A stretch of 64,000 nt of DNA from Candidatus Pseudobacter hemicellulosilyticus. Lineage in GTDB: Bacteria > Bacteroidota > Bacteroidia > Chitinophagales > Chitinophagaceae. Location: positions 6,510,001 through 6,574,000 of the forward strand of contig CP119311.1 in the NCBI GenBank assembly GCA_029202545.1, in the 5' to 3' direction. This document shows, in pieces, positions 51,301 to 59,992 of the stretch. A program made the translations under genes and the position numbers. Each line of letters starts with the position of its first letter. Positions within the stretch are counted from its first letter, which is position 1. The notes under the pieces are model-generated. The model searched no databases, had not been told where the DNA came from, and worked only from the letters and a program-made list of their open reading frames with translations.

Positions 51301-53717
51301 CCAGCACCAAAATAAACGTTCTGGGTATAGATATCGGCCGTGGTATTGCGGCTCACCGGCCGGCCTGTTTCATCAAATACGGTAGCATAGAAACTGGCCT
51401 GCAGGATACCGGCATTGCTGAACATGGAAGGCACGGAATAATTGACCGAAGCCTTGCCGTCATTATCCGTACTGCCTTCGCTCACTACTTTATCCAGGGA
51501 CAGGCCTAAATTCTCGATGGCGAAATTGAAGGCCGTATATTTTTTAGGACGGAAATATTTCGGACTTACCTGGATCTCCGTTTCATAATTACGGTTGGCG
51601 GCCGGCGGCCCAAAGAAGTTCTGGGCGCTGATGGCCAGGCTGGCCGACTGGCCCGGGGTCAGGAAGGGCTTATCCAGCGTAGCCGATACGCGGATCCTGT
51701 CCGGTACAAATTCTTCGATGCTGAAATTGCGACTGGCCAGTAACACATCATTGCTGGTAAATACTTCCAGTACGTAACTGCCGGTGATGGCTGATTCCGC
51801 AATATCCACATCGCCTTCCAGGGAACCCTGGGCATTGAGTGATTTACGGAATTGCTTCAGCTCTTTGCCATTGGGCAGCAGGAATTTCAGTTTTACGGGC
51901 AGCTCACCGGGCGATTTCCAGTCGCGGTCCCGGATGATCACCGAGAAGTTCACTTTTTCTCCCGGCCGGTAAATATCCCTCTCTGCATAAATGAAGGCGT
52001 CCAGGCCCGTACTGTTGCTGCGTTTGCCGCCCACTTCAAACCGGGAAGTATTAACGCGTGTATTATTAAAAGGCAGGTAGTTGAAATCTTCGGCTGTTTT
52101 GGCAATGATCATAGCAGGCTTGAAACCGGCAAACTCTTTCCGGGTGAAAGCCAGTTCGGCCACGCCCTGTTCGTTGGTGGCGCCCATGGCCAGCACCTGG
52201 TTATTGTTGCCATACGCTACCATGTTCACACCCGCCATTCCTTCAGCGGTCTTGATGGAATTGGCAAAGACCAGGATCTTATCTTTCCCTTCTTTGGCAA
52301 TCAGGCCGATATCTGATTTGGAAATAAAGCGGCTATCACTCAGCCAGTAACTGGTGGCGGAGCGGATCTTGATATGGTAAATGCCTTTGAAATCCGGCAG
52401 GCGGTCTTCCGCATTGAAAGTGAACAGGCGGCTATTGCCATATTTTGGCAGGGTCCTGGTCTCTATCTCTTTTTCATAGATCACATCACCCACGGTCAGA
52501 TCGCTCTGGTAGCTGTTGTAATCATCATAATAATAATCGTCCTCATCGTCTGAACCCCTTCGGCTATCAGTTGGATAATAGCCAAAACGCTGGGCGGCCA
52601 GGATATTGCTTTCATAGATCTTGGAGATGATCACTTTCACCTTGGGCACATTCACGATCTTCACTTCAATATTCTGTGCGCCCTTGCCGGAAAGATATAC
52701 AGCCTTGCTGTTGCCGAAGCTCACTGACGGTTCCAGTTCGCCGAAGGCAATAGTATTGTCCGACTGCTCCCGCAGCGTGCCGCCGATACGGCCACGCAGT
52801 CCTTTCAGCAGGGAAAGCACATAGGTTTTATCGGCGTCAAAGTTGTCACTGCGGATGGCAAAACCATCTTCTGTTTCCTCTACTGTGAATTTTACAGCCG
52901 GATTGATCTTAATAAAAGTGCTGAGCTTGTCCAGGATCACCTGCTGGCTGGTACGCACATACACGGTACCGCCGCTACCATCATGCTCAGCGCTGACATC
53001 ATTGACAGATAAATTAAAAGGTGAAGGAATGGACAACTTTTGTTCAATGGCAGCCTTGGTGCCATTCTGCCCGCCTTCCGGGATCAGTCCTTTCTCCAGG
53101 GTCACCTGTGTCTCCAGGTCTTTATCTTCTGCTTTCAGACCCTGCAGCTGTACAGAGATCCGGTTGTCATTGGCCAGGGTGATCATGGAAAAAGATACGG
53201 GCTGGCCGGCTACTTTCAGGCTCAGCTTATCCTTGATAGTACCGGGATTGACCGGGTAATTGAAATACAGGTCCAGCTGCGGTATGGGCGTATTGGAACG
53301 CTCATCCTTCAGCAACCAGGTGATATTGGTATTGTCCAGCTGCAGCGCAGGCGTATGGAAGCTGATACTGGCATCGCCCAGCTTGACCGATTTGACATAC
53401 TGCAGCAGGTCGCTTTTCAGCGTGGCTTTGAAATCAGTGGCTGGCGGCAGCGGCTGCGCCGGCGAGAACACCAGCTGCTCCGGGCTCTCCCAGCGGAAGC
53501 GCCCCTTAATAGCAGGCTGGAAGCTGATATAGTCCGTGGAATCCCACTGGTTCAGCAGGGAATCTGCCACCAGGGCTTTATCGAAGCGGAAAACGAGATT
53601 GCCCAATGGCGGCACCTCTTCTTTGGCGTTGGTATAGTCAAGGCTGACAAGGCTCCGGTTGCAGGAGAGCACAAGTACAACGGAGATGGTGATTGCGGCA
53701 AACAGTAGTTTACGCAT
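48315..53717 (-). CDS. Alpha-2-macroglobulin family lipoprotein with thioester
   Basis: An 1800-residue bacterial alpha-2-macroglobulin, expected to trap foreign proteases in the periplasm. The signal peptide has lipobox VLSC (Cys19). MG domains follow, including an MG2 region with YRPGEKVNFSVIIRD, then the alpha-2-macroglobulin domain and thioester motif YGCTEQ with Cys1343 and Gln1346 in QYPYGCTEQTV, which is the complete CxEQ thioester. The C-terminal complement-like helices and receptor-like domain end in SPGSFIMGPVSAEAMY. It is divergent from the penicillin-binding protein 1C gene, the classical partner of this family. A consensus promoter lies at 53769-53798. Confidence 0.94.
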   Translation of the reverse strand: MRKLLFAAITISVVLVLSCNRSLVSLDYTNAKEEVPPLGNLVFRFDKALVADSLLNQWDSTDYISFQPAIKGRFRWESPEQLVFSPAQPLPPATDFKATLKSDLLQYVKSVKLGDASISFHTPALQLDNTNITWLLKDERSNTPIPQLDLYFNYPVNPGTIKDKLSLKVAGQPVSFSMITLANDNRISVQLQGLKAEDKDLETQVTLEKGLIPEGGQNGTKAAIEQKLSIPSPFNLSVNDVSAEHDGSGGTVYVRTSQQVILDKLSTFIKINPAVKFTVEETEDGFAIRSDNFDADKTYVLSLLKGLRGRIGGTLREQSDNTIAFGELEPSVSFGNSKAVYLSGKGAQNIEVKIVNVPKVKVIISKIYESNILAAQRFGYYPTDSRRGSDDEDDYYYDDYNSYQSDLTVGDVIYEKEIETRTLPKYGNSRLFTFNAEDRLPDFKGIYHIKIRSATSYWLSDSRFISKSDIGLIAKEGKDKILVFANSIKTAEGMAGVNMVAYGNNNQVLAMGATNEQGVAELAFTRKEFAGFKPAMIIAKTAEDFNYLPFNNTRVNTSRFEVGGKRSNSTGLDAFIYAERDIYRPGEKVNFSVIIRDRDWKSPGELPVKLKFLLPNGKELKQFRKSLNAQGSLEGDVDIAESAITGSYVLEVFTSNDVLLASRNFSIEEFVPDRIRVSATLDKPFLTPGQSASLAISAQNFFGPPAANRNYETEIQVSPKYFRPKKYTAFNFAIENLGLSLDKVVSEGSTDNDGKASVNYSVPSMFSNAGILQASFYATVFDETGRPVSRNTTADIYTQNVYFGAGGDGYYYYPLNQSVRFPIIAVDKNEQVVSAKAQVKVIKHEYRTVLTRSGSYFRYESQKDDKVVAEQTLNISGEQSVYAFVPRSPGNYELRISVPGAAAYVSKEFYSYGSWGADNSSFEVNTEGNIDIELDKAGYQTGENAKVLFKTPFSGRMLVTMETDKVVSYQYVNVEKRTASVDLKLGAEHLPNVYVTATLFKPHEVSDIPLTVAHGFQSIRVEESNRKLDVVIEAQKAVRSRTHQVVKVKAAPNSFVTLAAVDNGVLQVSDFKTPDPYNHFYARKALEVNAFDLYPLLFPELRARLSSTGGDGELDMNKRTNPMPAKRIKLVSYWSGITKANGSGEASFEFDIPQFSGEVRLMAVAYKDERFGSSEQAMTVADPLVLSIALPRFLSPKDTVNVPVIITNTTDKSTSATASLTVSGPLQVVGSKSQSVSLSAKAENRALFQVVAAPSVNVGHIKVEVQGLGEKFSDETEISVRPASPLQVLTGSGSLTGGNGQKINIPLNDFLPGSSDYQLVVSRSPALELGKHLRYLVQYPYGCTEQTVSAAFPQLYYGDLTDQMNIRQNARSNANYNVLEAIRKIKLRQLYNGAITLWDGEGSENWWTSVYATHFLVEAQKAGFEVNKNVLNGALAYLNNKLRNRETINYYYNQDQQKKIAPKEVAYSLYVLALAGRPNISVMNYYKANPQLLSLDAKYLLSVSYAVAGDKARFREMLPVSFSGEVSLPQTGGSFYSDIRDEAIALNALLDVDPANAQVPLMAKHVADKLKQRSWYSTQECSFSFLALGKIARAANKATVNATITVNGKTVGKAEAAPLRLTAKQLGGTNVDISAKGEGRLYYYWQSEGISAGGSYKEEDSYIRIRKKFFDRYGRVISGNSFKQNDLVVVQLTLEKLYSGNIENVAVSDLLPAGFEIENPRTKEIPGMDWIKDAGTPTSLDVRDDRINLFVDLYNSKQTYYYAVRAVSPGSFIMGPVSAEAMYNGEYHSYNGAGVIRITQ

Positions 53718-53768
53718 ATAGGGCGATTATGTTGGTTTAAATGGTCCTTTAAAGTACTAAAAGCGGGT

Positions 53769-53798
53769 CAAATGTATTGATTTGTCCGGGAGGACAAA
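53769..53798 (-). promoter_or_regulatory. Bacteroidota promoter of the alpha-2-macroglobulin gene
   Basis: On the minus strand TTTG (complement of 53795-53798), 18 bases, then TACATTTG (complement of 53769-53776), about 50 bases ahead of the ATG at 53717. Full consensus match in the 270-base divergent gap. Confidence 0.75.
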
Positions 53799-53987
53799 GA
53801 GGGATATATATTTTTTAATATAAGGCTAAGGAGGAATAGAGAGAGAAGGCATAAAAGAAATTTCAATAGTAAATTACAGCAAGGGAAAGCCCATTTGCAA
53901 ATTTCCCGCGGCAATGATTTGTTAATTCGCAAAACCCGAAGCCTATGCGAACCACCCTAAAATGATAACTTGCATCTTCAGAGAAAT

Positions 53988-56321
53988 ATGGGCATGAAAA
54001 AAATCTTTCAAACAAGGACCGGCAGATGGCTGAAGCGCACAGGGATAGCACTGGCAGCGGCTTTCGGGCTGTTCCTGTTACTGAACTGGCTTTTTCCCCT
54101 GCCCGATCAGGTGGATTACTCCACCATCATCACCGACCGCAAAGGCGAGCTGATCCATGCCTACCTGACTACCGACCAGCAGTGGCGGATGAAAACAGAA
54201 CTGGAAGAGATATCACCGCTGCTGCGCAAGACCATTGTAGCCAAAGAAGACAAGTACTTTTACTATCATCCCGGCGTCAACCTGCTGGCCGTAGGCCGTG
54301 CAGGGGTGAAGAATATATTCCGGGGGAGAAGGACCTCGGGCGCTTCCACCATTACTATGCAGGTGGCAAAATTGCTGGAGCCCAGGCGCCGCACCTATTT
54401 CAATAAATTCGTGGAAATGTTCCGGGCTTTCCAGCTGGAATGGAAATACAGCAAGGATGAGATCCTGCAACTGTACCTCAACCTGGTGCCTTATGGTGGC
54501 AATATTGAAGGCGTGAAATCCGCTTCCACCCTTTACTTCCACAAAAATCCTGATCACCTTTCATTAGCCGAGATCACGGCACTGTCCATTATACCCAATC
54601 GCCCTTCTTCCCTGGTGATGGGCCGGCACAATGACCGCATCCTGCAGGAGCGCAACCGCTGGCTGCAGCAGTTTGCCGAAGACAAAGTCTTTACCCGGGA
54701 CGAGATCGCGGATGCGCTGGATGAGCCGCTGACCGCTACCCGTGGGGCCGTGCCGCGCTGGGCGCCGCACCTTTCCTACGCCCTGCAAAAACAGGGTGGC
54801 GATATCATTCACACGCCCCTTGATCTCAATATGCAGTTCAAGGTGGAAAAGCTGGTGGAGGATTATAGTCGCACCCTCACCCTCAAAAATATCCGCAACG
54901 CAGCCGTCATTGTACTGGACAACCAGACCCATGAAATACTCAGCTATGTAGGTTCGGCCAGTTTTTATGATACCGTTGATGCAGGCCAGGTGAACGGGGC
55001 CCGTGCTATCCGGCAGCCCGGCAGCACCCTGAAGCCCCTGCTCTATGGCCTTTGTATGGACGAAGGGCTGCTGACACCCAGGTCCGTGATCACGGACGTA
55101 GCCGTTAATTACAACGGGTATACCCCGGAAAACTATGATCGCCGGTTCAACGGTTATGTCACCACAGAATATGCCCTGGAACATTCCCTGAATATCCCGG
55201 CAGTGAAAAGCCTGCGTTTACTGGGAAAGGACCAGTTTGTCCAGAAACTGGCCTCCTGCAATTTCCGGCAGATCCGGAAAGACCAGAAAAAGCTGGGCCT
55301 GTCCATGGTGCTGGGCGGTTGTGGCGCCACCCTGGAAGAGCTGACAGGGCTGTATAGCGCCTTCGCCAATGAGGGCGTTTATTACCGGCCGCAGTATACC
55401 CTGTCCAAAGACAGTAACGCCAGGCCATCCGGCGTTCGTTTGCTGAGCCCTGGCGCCAGTTTCATGCTCAACGAGATCCTGTCCAAAGTGAACCGGCCCG
55501 ATTTCCCGCTCAATTGGCAAAGCACGGAACGCATGCCCAAGATTGCCTGGAAGACTGGCACCTCCTATGGCCGCCGCGACGCCTGGAGTATCGGCTACAA
55601 CAAACATTATACAGTAGGTGTATGGGTAGGTAATTTCTCGGCCCTCGGTATTCCCGAACTGAGCGGCGCCAATGTAGCTACGCCCCTGCTGTTCCGGATC
55701 TTCAATACTATTGATTATGACAGCGACCAGGAATGGTTCCAACAGCCGGCCGATGTAGATATCCGGATGGTCTGCTCAGAAACAGGCCTGCTGCCCGAAG
55801 CACACTGCAAACATACCGTGACAGATTATTTCATTCCCCTGATCTCTTCCACCCGGACTTGTCAGGATGAGGAAGAGCTGGCGATATCATCAGATGAGAA
55901 GCTGTCTTATTGCAAGGTCTGCGTACCGGCTGCAGGCTATAAAAAGAAGTGGTATAAAAAAGTGCCCCCGGATATGCAGCAGTATTACCGGGATCATCGA
56001 ATCCTGTATGCCGCCATTCCCCCGCATAATCCGCAATGCGAGAACCTGCTGGCAGGGAATGCACCGGTGATCACTTTCCCGCGCCAGGGCGCTGAATACC
56101 TGATCAGCCGCAAGAACCCGGAGCCCCTGCAGCTGACCTGTAATGTAGGTAATGATGTGAGTAAGGTATACTGGTATATCAACAACCAGTTCTTCAAAGC
56201 CACCGATGCCCATACCAAGCAGTTCTTCATACCGGACGAAGGCCCGGTGAAGATCTCCTGCACGGACGACAAAGGCCGGAACCGCGATTGCTGGATCCGG
56301 GTAAAATATGTGAATCTTTAA
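53988..56321 (+). CDS. pbpC: Penicillin-binding protein 1C (bifunctional glycosyltransferase/transpeptidase)
   Basis: A 777-residue class A penicillin-binding protein. A cytoplasmic N-terminus and single membrane anchor (about residues 18-40) precede the glycosyltransferase 51 domain with KEDKYFYYHPGVN and TSGASTITMQVAKLL. The transpeptidase domain has the nucleophile Ser346 in GSTLKP, SLN in EHSLNIPAVK, and KTG in WKTGTSYG. A C-terminal BiPBP_C-like Ig domain ends the protein. It polymerises and cross-links peptidoglycan. It is divergent from the alpha-2-macroglobulin gene, as in many genomes. Starts at 53988 and 53994 are both possible. Confidence 0.94.
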   Translation: MGMKKIFQTRTGRWLKRTGIALAAAFGLFLLLNWLFPLPDQVDYSTIITDRKGELIHAYLTTDQQWRMKTELEEISPLLRKTIVAKEDKYFYYHPGVNLLAVGRAGVKNIFRGRRTSGASTITMQVAKLLEPRRRTYFNKFVEMFRAFQLEWKYSKDEILQLYLNLVPYGGNIEGVKSASTLYFHKNPDHLSLAEITALSIIPNRPSSLVMGRHNDRILQERNRWLQQFAEDKVFTRDEIADALDEPLTATRGAVPRWAPHLSYALQKQGGDIIHTPLDLNMQFKVEKLVEDYSRTLTLKNIRNAAVIVLDNQTHEILSYVGSASFYDTVDAGQVNGARAIRQPGSTLKPLLYGLCMDEGLLTPRSVITDVAVNYNGYTPENYDRRFNGYVTTEYALEHSLNIPAVKSLRLLGKDQFVQKLASCNFRQIRKDQKKLGLSMVLGGCGATLEELTGLYSAFANEGVYYRPQYTLSKDSNARPSGVRLLSPGASFMLNEILSKVNRPDFPLNWQSTERMPKIAWKTGTSYGRRDAWSIGYNKHYTVGVWVGNFSALGIPELSGANVATPLLFRIFNTIDYDSDQEWFQQPADVDIRMVCSETGLLPEAHCKHTVTDYFIPLISSTRTCQDEEELAISSDEKLSYCKVCVPAAGYKKKWYKKVPPDMQQYYRDHRILYAAIPPHNPQCENLLAGNAPVITFPRQGAEYLISRKNPEPLQLTCNVGNDVSKVYWYINNQFFKATDAHTKQFFIPDEGPVKISCTDDKGRNRDCWIRVKYVNL

Positions 56322-57064
56322 TCAAGCTTGGTAACACTGCCGCTGCCGGTAACATGGGTATTCACCTGTGCGCCGCCTTTGTGTTTCACACTGCCGCTGC
56401 CCGTGATCCGTACATCCAGTTTAACGCTGGCAAAAACGGTAGCATCTCCGCTGCCGGCAATCCTGATCTCGGTATTTTCCGTCTGCAGTTCACCGGCGCG
56501 GATATTGCCGCTGCCGCTGATCTTGGCCTTGAGGTTCCTGGTAACGCCTTTCAGGTCCACATTGCCGCTGCCGGCAATCTCTGACTCCAATTCCGGCGCA
56601 TCCACTTCCAGGTTGATATCGGCACTGCCGGCAACACCCACTTCAATACGGTCCGGGTTGCTGATGCGGCTCTGGCCAATAATATCTCCCGACCCGCTGG
56701 AGCGGATCACCTTAAAAGTGGGGGCGCTGATATAAATCTTGACGTCTTTGGTGGTGCGCATCCAGGTATTGTCCCGCACCCCGATCCGCAGGATACCATC
56801 CCGCACTTCGGTCTCTATATAAGGCAGCAGGTTTTCTTCCGCTTCAATCTTCAGGGACTGGGCGCCTTCGGAAACATATAGATCAGAGGAACCGCTGGAA
56901 CGCACCCCTTCAAAGCCGGGGACGTTACGGTCTTCAGTAACAACATGGCCGTTGCCTTTAACGGAATCACCGGAAAAATGACAGGCTGTCAGGTATAAAG
57001 AACTGAAAGCCAGTAAAAGGGCAATGCCCGGGAAAGGACGTTTTTGAAAGTAGATGATGCTCAT
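56318..57064 (-). CDS. GIN-domain (DUF2807) lipoprotein
   Basis: A 248-residue protein from the ATG at 57064. Lipobox YLTAC places Cys28 as the lipidation site. The rest is a head-GIN / DUF2807 right-handed beta-helix-like domain: repeated GSG-containing strands (SSGSSDLYV, RSSGSGDIIG, VAGSADINL, GSGNVDLKG, GSGNIRAGE, GSGSVKHK). This family is abundant in Bacteroidota and its role is unknown, perhaps surface adhesion or anti-sigma-associated. Its stop overlaps that of pbpC by four bases (TTAA). Confidence 0.88.
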   Translation of the reverse strand: MSIIYFQKRPFPGIALLLAFSSLYLTACHFSGDSVKGNGHVVTEDRNVPGFEGVRSSGSSDLYVSEGAQSLKIEAEENLLPYIETEVRDGILRIGVRDNTWMRTTKDVKIYISAPTFKVIRSSGSGDIIGQSRISNPDRIEVGVAGSADINLEVDAPELESEIAGSGNVDLKGVTRNLKAKISGSGNIRAGELQTENTEIRIAGSGDATVFASVKLDVRITGSGSVKHKGGAQVNTHVTGSGSVTKLD

Positions 57065-57150
57065 GTGTGTTTGTTTAAGTAAGATAAAGCTGGCAAAAAA
57101 GCCGGACCAGCTCATTTGACGCAAGGATAGGGAAAACGTTACAACTTTCT

Positions 57151-57158
57151 TACCTTCG
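57151..57158 (+). promoter_or_regulatory. Possible TAnnTTTG-like promoter of guaA
   Basis: TACCTTCG differs at one base from TAnnTTTG and lies 7 bases before the guaA ATG. It would give an almost leaderless transcript. Confidence 0.4.
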
Positions 57159-57165
57159 CACCACC

Positions 57166-58698
57166 ATGACGGAAAAGATACTTATTCTCGATTTCGGCAG
57201 CCAATATACTCAATTGATTGCCAGGGCCGTCCGCGAGGCCAATGTGTACTGTGAAATTGTTCCTTATCACCATAAGATAGTGGTTGATCCTTCGCTGAAA
57301 GGCGTGATCCTGTCCGGGTCCCCCTTCTCCGTGAACGATCCCAAAGCCCCCGAAGTGGATATCAACAGCCTGCACCAGCAGCTGCCTATCCTGGGCGTTT
57401 GCTATGGCGCCCAGCTGACCGCCAAACTGTTCGGCGGCCAGGTAGCCAAAAGCAACAAAAGAGAATATGGCCGTGCCCTCATGCAGAAGAAAACGGACGA
57501 TATCCTGCTGAAGGACGTCATGGATGCTTCCCAGGTCTGGATGAGCCATAGTGATTCCGTACTCCAGGTGCCTCCCGGTTTTGAGGTGCTGGCTTCTACA
57601 GAAAGCATTCCCTTCGCCGCCTTCAAAAAGAATGGCGCCAGCCTCCCCCTCTATGGCGTACAGTTCCATCCGGAAGTATACCATAGCACTGAAGGCAAAA
57701 AGATCATTAAGAACTTCCTCGTCAATATATGTGGCTGCCACCAGGACTGGACCCCGGCCCACTTCGTCACCGATACAGTGGAAGCGCTCCGCAACCAGAT
57801 CGGCGACCGTAAAGTGATCATGGCCCTCAGCGGTGGTGTGGACAGCACTGTTGCCGCCACCCTGATCCACAAAGCCATTGGCGATCGCCTCTCCGGTATT
57901 TTTGTAGACAACGGCGTACTGCGCAAAGATGAATTTGAGCAGGTGCTGGAAACATATAATACCATTGGCCTGAACGTAAAAGGCGTGGACGCCAAAGACC
58001 TGTTCTACCGCGAACTGGAAGGCAAAACGGATCCCGAGGCCAAACGCAAGACCATCGGCAAGCTCTTCATTGATGTATTCCAGGAAGAAGCCAAAAAAGT
58101 AGCAGGTGTTGAACTGCTGGGACAGGGTACTATCTACCCGGACGTGATTGAAAGTGTATCTGTTCACGGCCCTTCTGTGACCATCAAATCGCACCATAAT
58201 GTGGGTGGCCTGCCCGATATCATGCACCTGGAACTGGTGGAGCCCCTGCGCTTCCTGTTCAAGGATGAAGTAAGAAGAGTAGGTCATGAGCTTGGCATCC
58301 CTGCCGACCTCCTCAACCGCCACCCATTCCCCGGTCCCGGTCTCGCTATCAGAATTTTAGGAGAAATTACTCCGGAGAAGGTGCAACTTTTACAGAACGC
58401 AGACCATCGTTATATACAGGGTTTGAAAGATCACAACCTGTACGACCAGGTATGGCAGGCAGGTTCCATCCTGCTCCCCGTTAAAAGCGTGGGCGTGATG
58501 GGTGATGAAAGGACCTACGAATATACCGTTGCGTTGCGGGCAGTGACCTCCGTAGACGGGATGACGGCCGACTGGGCCCATCTCCCCTATGAATTCCTGG
58601 CCTTTATCTCCAATGACATTATCAATAATGTACAGGGGATCAACCGGGTGGTCTACGATATCAGCAGCAAGCCGCCTGCAACGATCGAATGGGAGTAA
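57166..58698 (+). CDS. guaA: GMP synthase (glutamine-hydrolysing)
   Basis: A 510-residue enzyme converting XMP to GMP with glutamine and ATP. The class I amidotransferase domain has its nucleophile Cys79 in GVCYGAQ, and the ATP pyrophosphatase domain has the PP-loop SGGVDS (residues 222-227). The C-terminal dimerisation part ends KPPATIEWE, the standard end of GuaA. It is followed after ten bases by the gene for a periplasmic-binding-fold protein. Confidence 0.97.
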   Translation: MTEKILILDFGSQYTQLIARAVREANVYCEIVPYHHKIVVDPSLKGVILSGSPFSVNDPKAPEVDINSLHQQLPILGVCYGAQLTAKLFGGQVAKSNKREYGRALMQKKTDDILLKDVMDASQVWMSHSDSVLQVPPGFEVLASTESIPFAAFKKNGASLPLYGVQFHPEVYHSTEGKKIIKNFLVNICGCHQDWTPAHFVTDTVEALRNQIGDRKVIMALSGGVDSTVAATLIHKAIGDRLSGIFVDNGVLRKDEFEQVLETYNTIGLNVKGVDAKDLFYRELEGKTDPEAKRKTIGKLFIDVFQEEAKKVAGVELLGQGTIYPDVIESVSVHGPSVTIKSHHNVGGLPDIMHLELVEPLRFLFKDEVRRVGHELGIPADLLNRHPFPGPGLAIRILGEITPEKVQLLQNADHRYIQGLKDHNLYDQVWQAGSILLPVKSVGVMGDERTYEYTVALRAVTSVDGMTADWAHLPYEFLAFISNDIINNVQGINRVVYDISSKPPATIEWE

Positions 58699-58708
58699 AT
58701 CAACTACC

Positions 58709-59911
58709 ATGAAATTAAAAATGGTGCTCATGGCCCTGTACCTCACGGTACAGGCCAGCTATTGCTTCTCGCAGCAGGACGACAGCCTGAACGTTCAAAC
58801 CGTAGATACCGTGCGCGAACGCCAGCATATCGCCATTTTTGCGCCGCTCTACCTTGATTCCGCTTTTGACGCCGGGGGCAATTACCGCTATGCCAGATCA
58901 TTTCCCAAATTCATCAACCCGGGCCTCGAATTCTGGGAAGGCGCTCAGCTGGCTATCGATTCCCTCAAAAAAGAAGGTGTAAAAGTGGATGTGCATGTGT
59001 ATGACACCCGCTCCACCAAAAAGCCTTTCGCCTCCCTTGTAGCTGATCCCGAACTGAAGCAGATGGACCTGCTCATAGGCCATGTCAATGTGAATGAAGC
59101 CGCGTCCCTGGCCTGGCTGGCCAATAACCAGGGCATCCCCTTCATCAATGCCAACCTGCCCAATGAAGCCGGCGTATCCAATAACCCGCAGTATGTGATC
59201 CTCAACTCCACGCTGTATACGCATTGCAGCGGGATCTACCGCTTCCTGCAGACCAATTATTCCGTGTCCAATATCATCGTGTTCCGGAAGAAAGGCGCTA
59301 CAGAAGACCGGCTGAAAGATTACCTCACACAGATAGAGAACAATACCGCTGCTATTAAGCTGAAGATAAAATACGTAACGCTGGAGAATAATTTCACCAT
59401 CCAGCAGCTGCAGCCCTACCTGGACAGCAACAAGACCAATGTATGCCTGGCCGGCAGCCTGGACGCAGCTTTTGGACAAAGCCTCTGCCAGTTGCTTTCT
59501 TCCGTCAGCAGCAGCTATACCAGCACCGTGTTTGGCATGCCCACCTGGGATGTACTGGATTTTGAAAAACCCATGTACAAAGGCATCGAGATCTTTTACA
59601 GCACGCCTTTTTATATTAACCCGGCCGATAAGCTGGTAGCCCATCTCAACGACTATTTCCGCATACAATACTATTCCCGCCCCTCCGATATGGTATTCCG
59701 CGGTTATGAAACACTGTACCACTTCGCCCGCCTGCTGAATGAACACAAACAGAATATCAGCTCCAGCCTGGGTGATAAGAAATACAAGATCTTCACAGAA
59801 ATGGATGTCCAGCCCGTACTCGACAAGAAGGATATGACCCTGGATTATTTCGAGAACAAAAAACTGTACTTTGTTAAAAAAGTGGACGGACAGGTCAAAG
59901 CTGTCTATTAA
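58709..59911 (+). CDS. Exported periplasmic-binding-fold protein (type 1)
   Basis: A 400-residue protein from the ATG at 58709 (MKLKMVLMAL). A signal peptide ends near residue 23 (CFSQQD). The remainder has the two-lobe type 1 periplasmic-binding fold: IAIFAPLYLDSAFDAG, the first lobe with LLIGHVNVNEAASLAWLANNQGIPFINANLPNEAG, and a second lobe with SNIIVFRKKGATEDRLKDY. This matches Bacteroidota proteins annotated as amino-acid ABC transporter substrate-binding proteins, though no transporter genes are present. It is probably co-transcribed with guaA. Ligand unknown. Confidence 0.82.
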   Translation: MKLKMVLMALYLTVQASYCFSQQDDSLNVQTVDTVRERQHIAIFAPLYLDSAFDAGGNYRYARSFPKFINPGLEFWEGAQLAIDSLKKEGVKVDVHVYDTRSTKKPFASLVADPELKQMDLLIGHVNVNEAASLAWLANNQGIPFINANLPNEAGVSNNPQYVILNSTLYTHCSGIYRFLQTNYSVSNIIVFRKKGATEDRLKDYLTQIENNTAAIKLKIKYVTLENNFTIQQLQPYLDSNKTNVCLAGSLDAAFGQSLCQLLSSVSSSYTSTVFGMPTWDVLDFEKPMYKGIEIFYSTPFYINPADKLVAHLNDYFRIQYYSRPSDMVFRGYETLYHFARLLNEHKQNISSSLGDKKYKIFTEMDVQPVLDKKDMTLDYFENKKLYFVKKVDGQVKAVY

Positions 59912-59938
59912 TCTCCACAACTACAATATTCCACTGGC

Positions 59939-59975
59939 AAAACGAAGCAGGCATGGTTCCTGCTTCGTTTTTTTT
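59939..59975 (+). terminator. Intrinsic terminator after the guaA operon
   Basis: AACGAAGCAGG (59941-59951) pairs with CCTGCTTCGTT (59959-59969), with a seven-base loop and a following run of T to 59975. Confidence 0.92.
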
Positions 59976-59992
59976 ATTTCTTACATTTAATT

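Noticed and set aside
57139..58323. 394-codon frame opposite guaA
   Set aside because: Shadow of the highly biased guaA sequence; no protein family.
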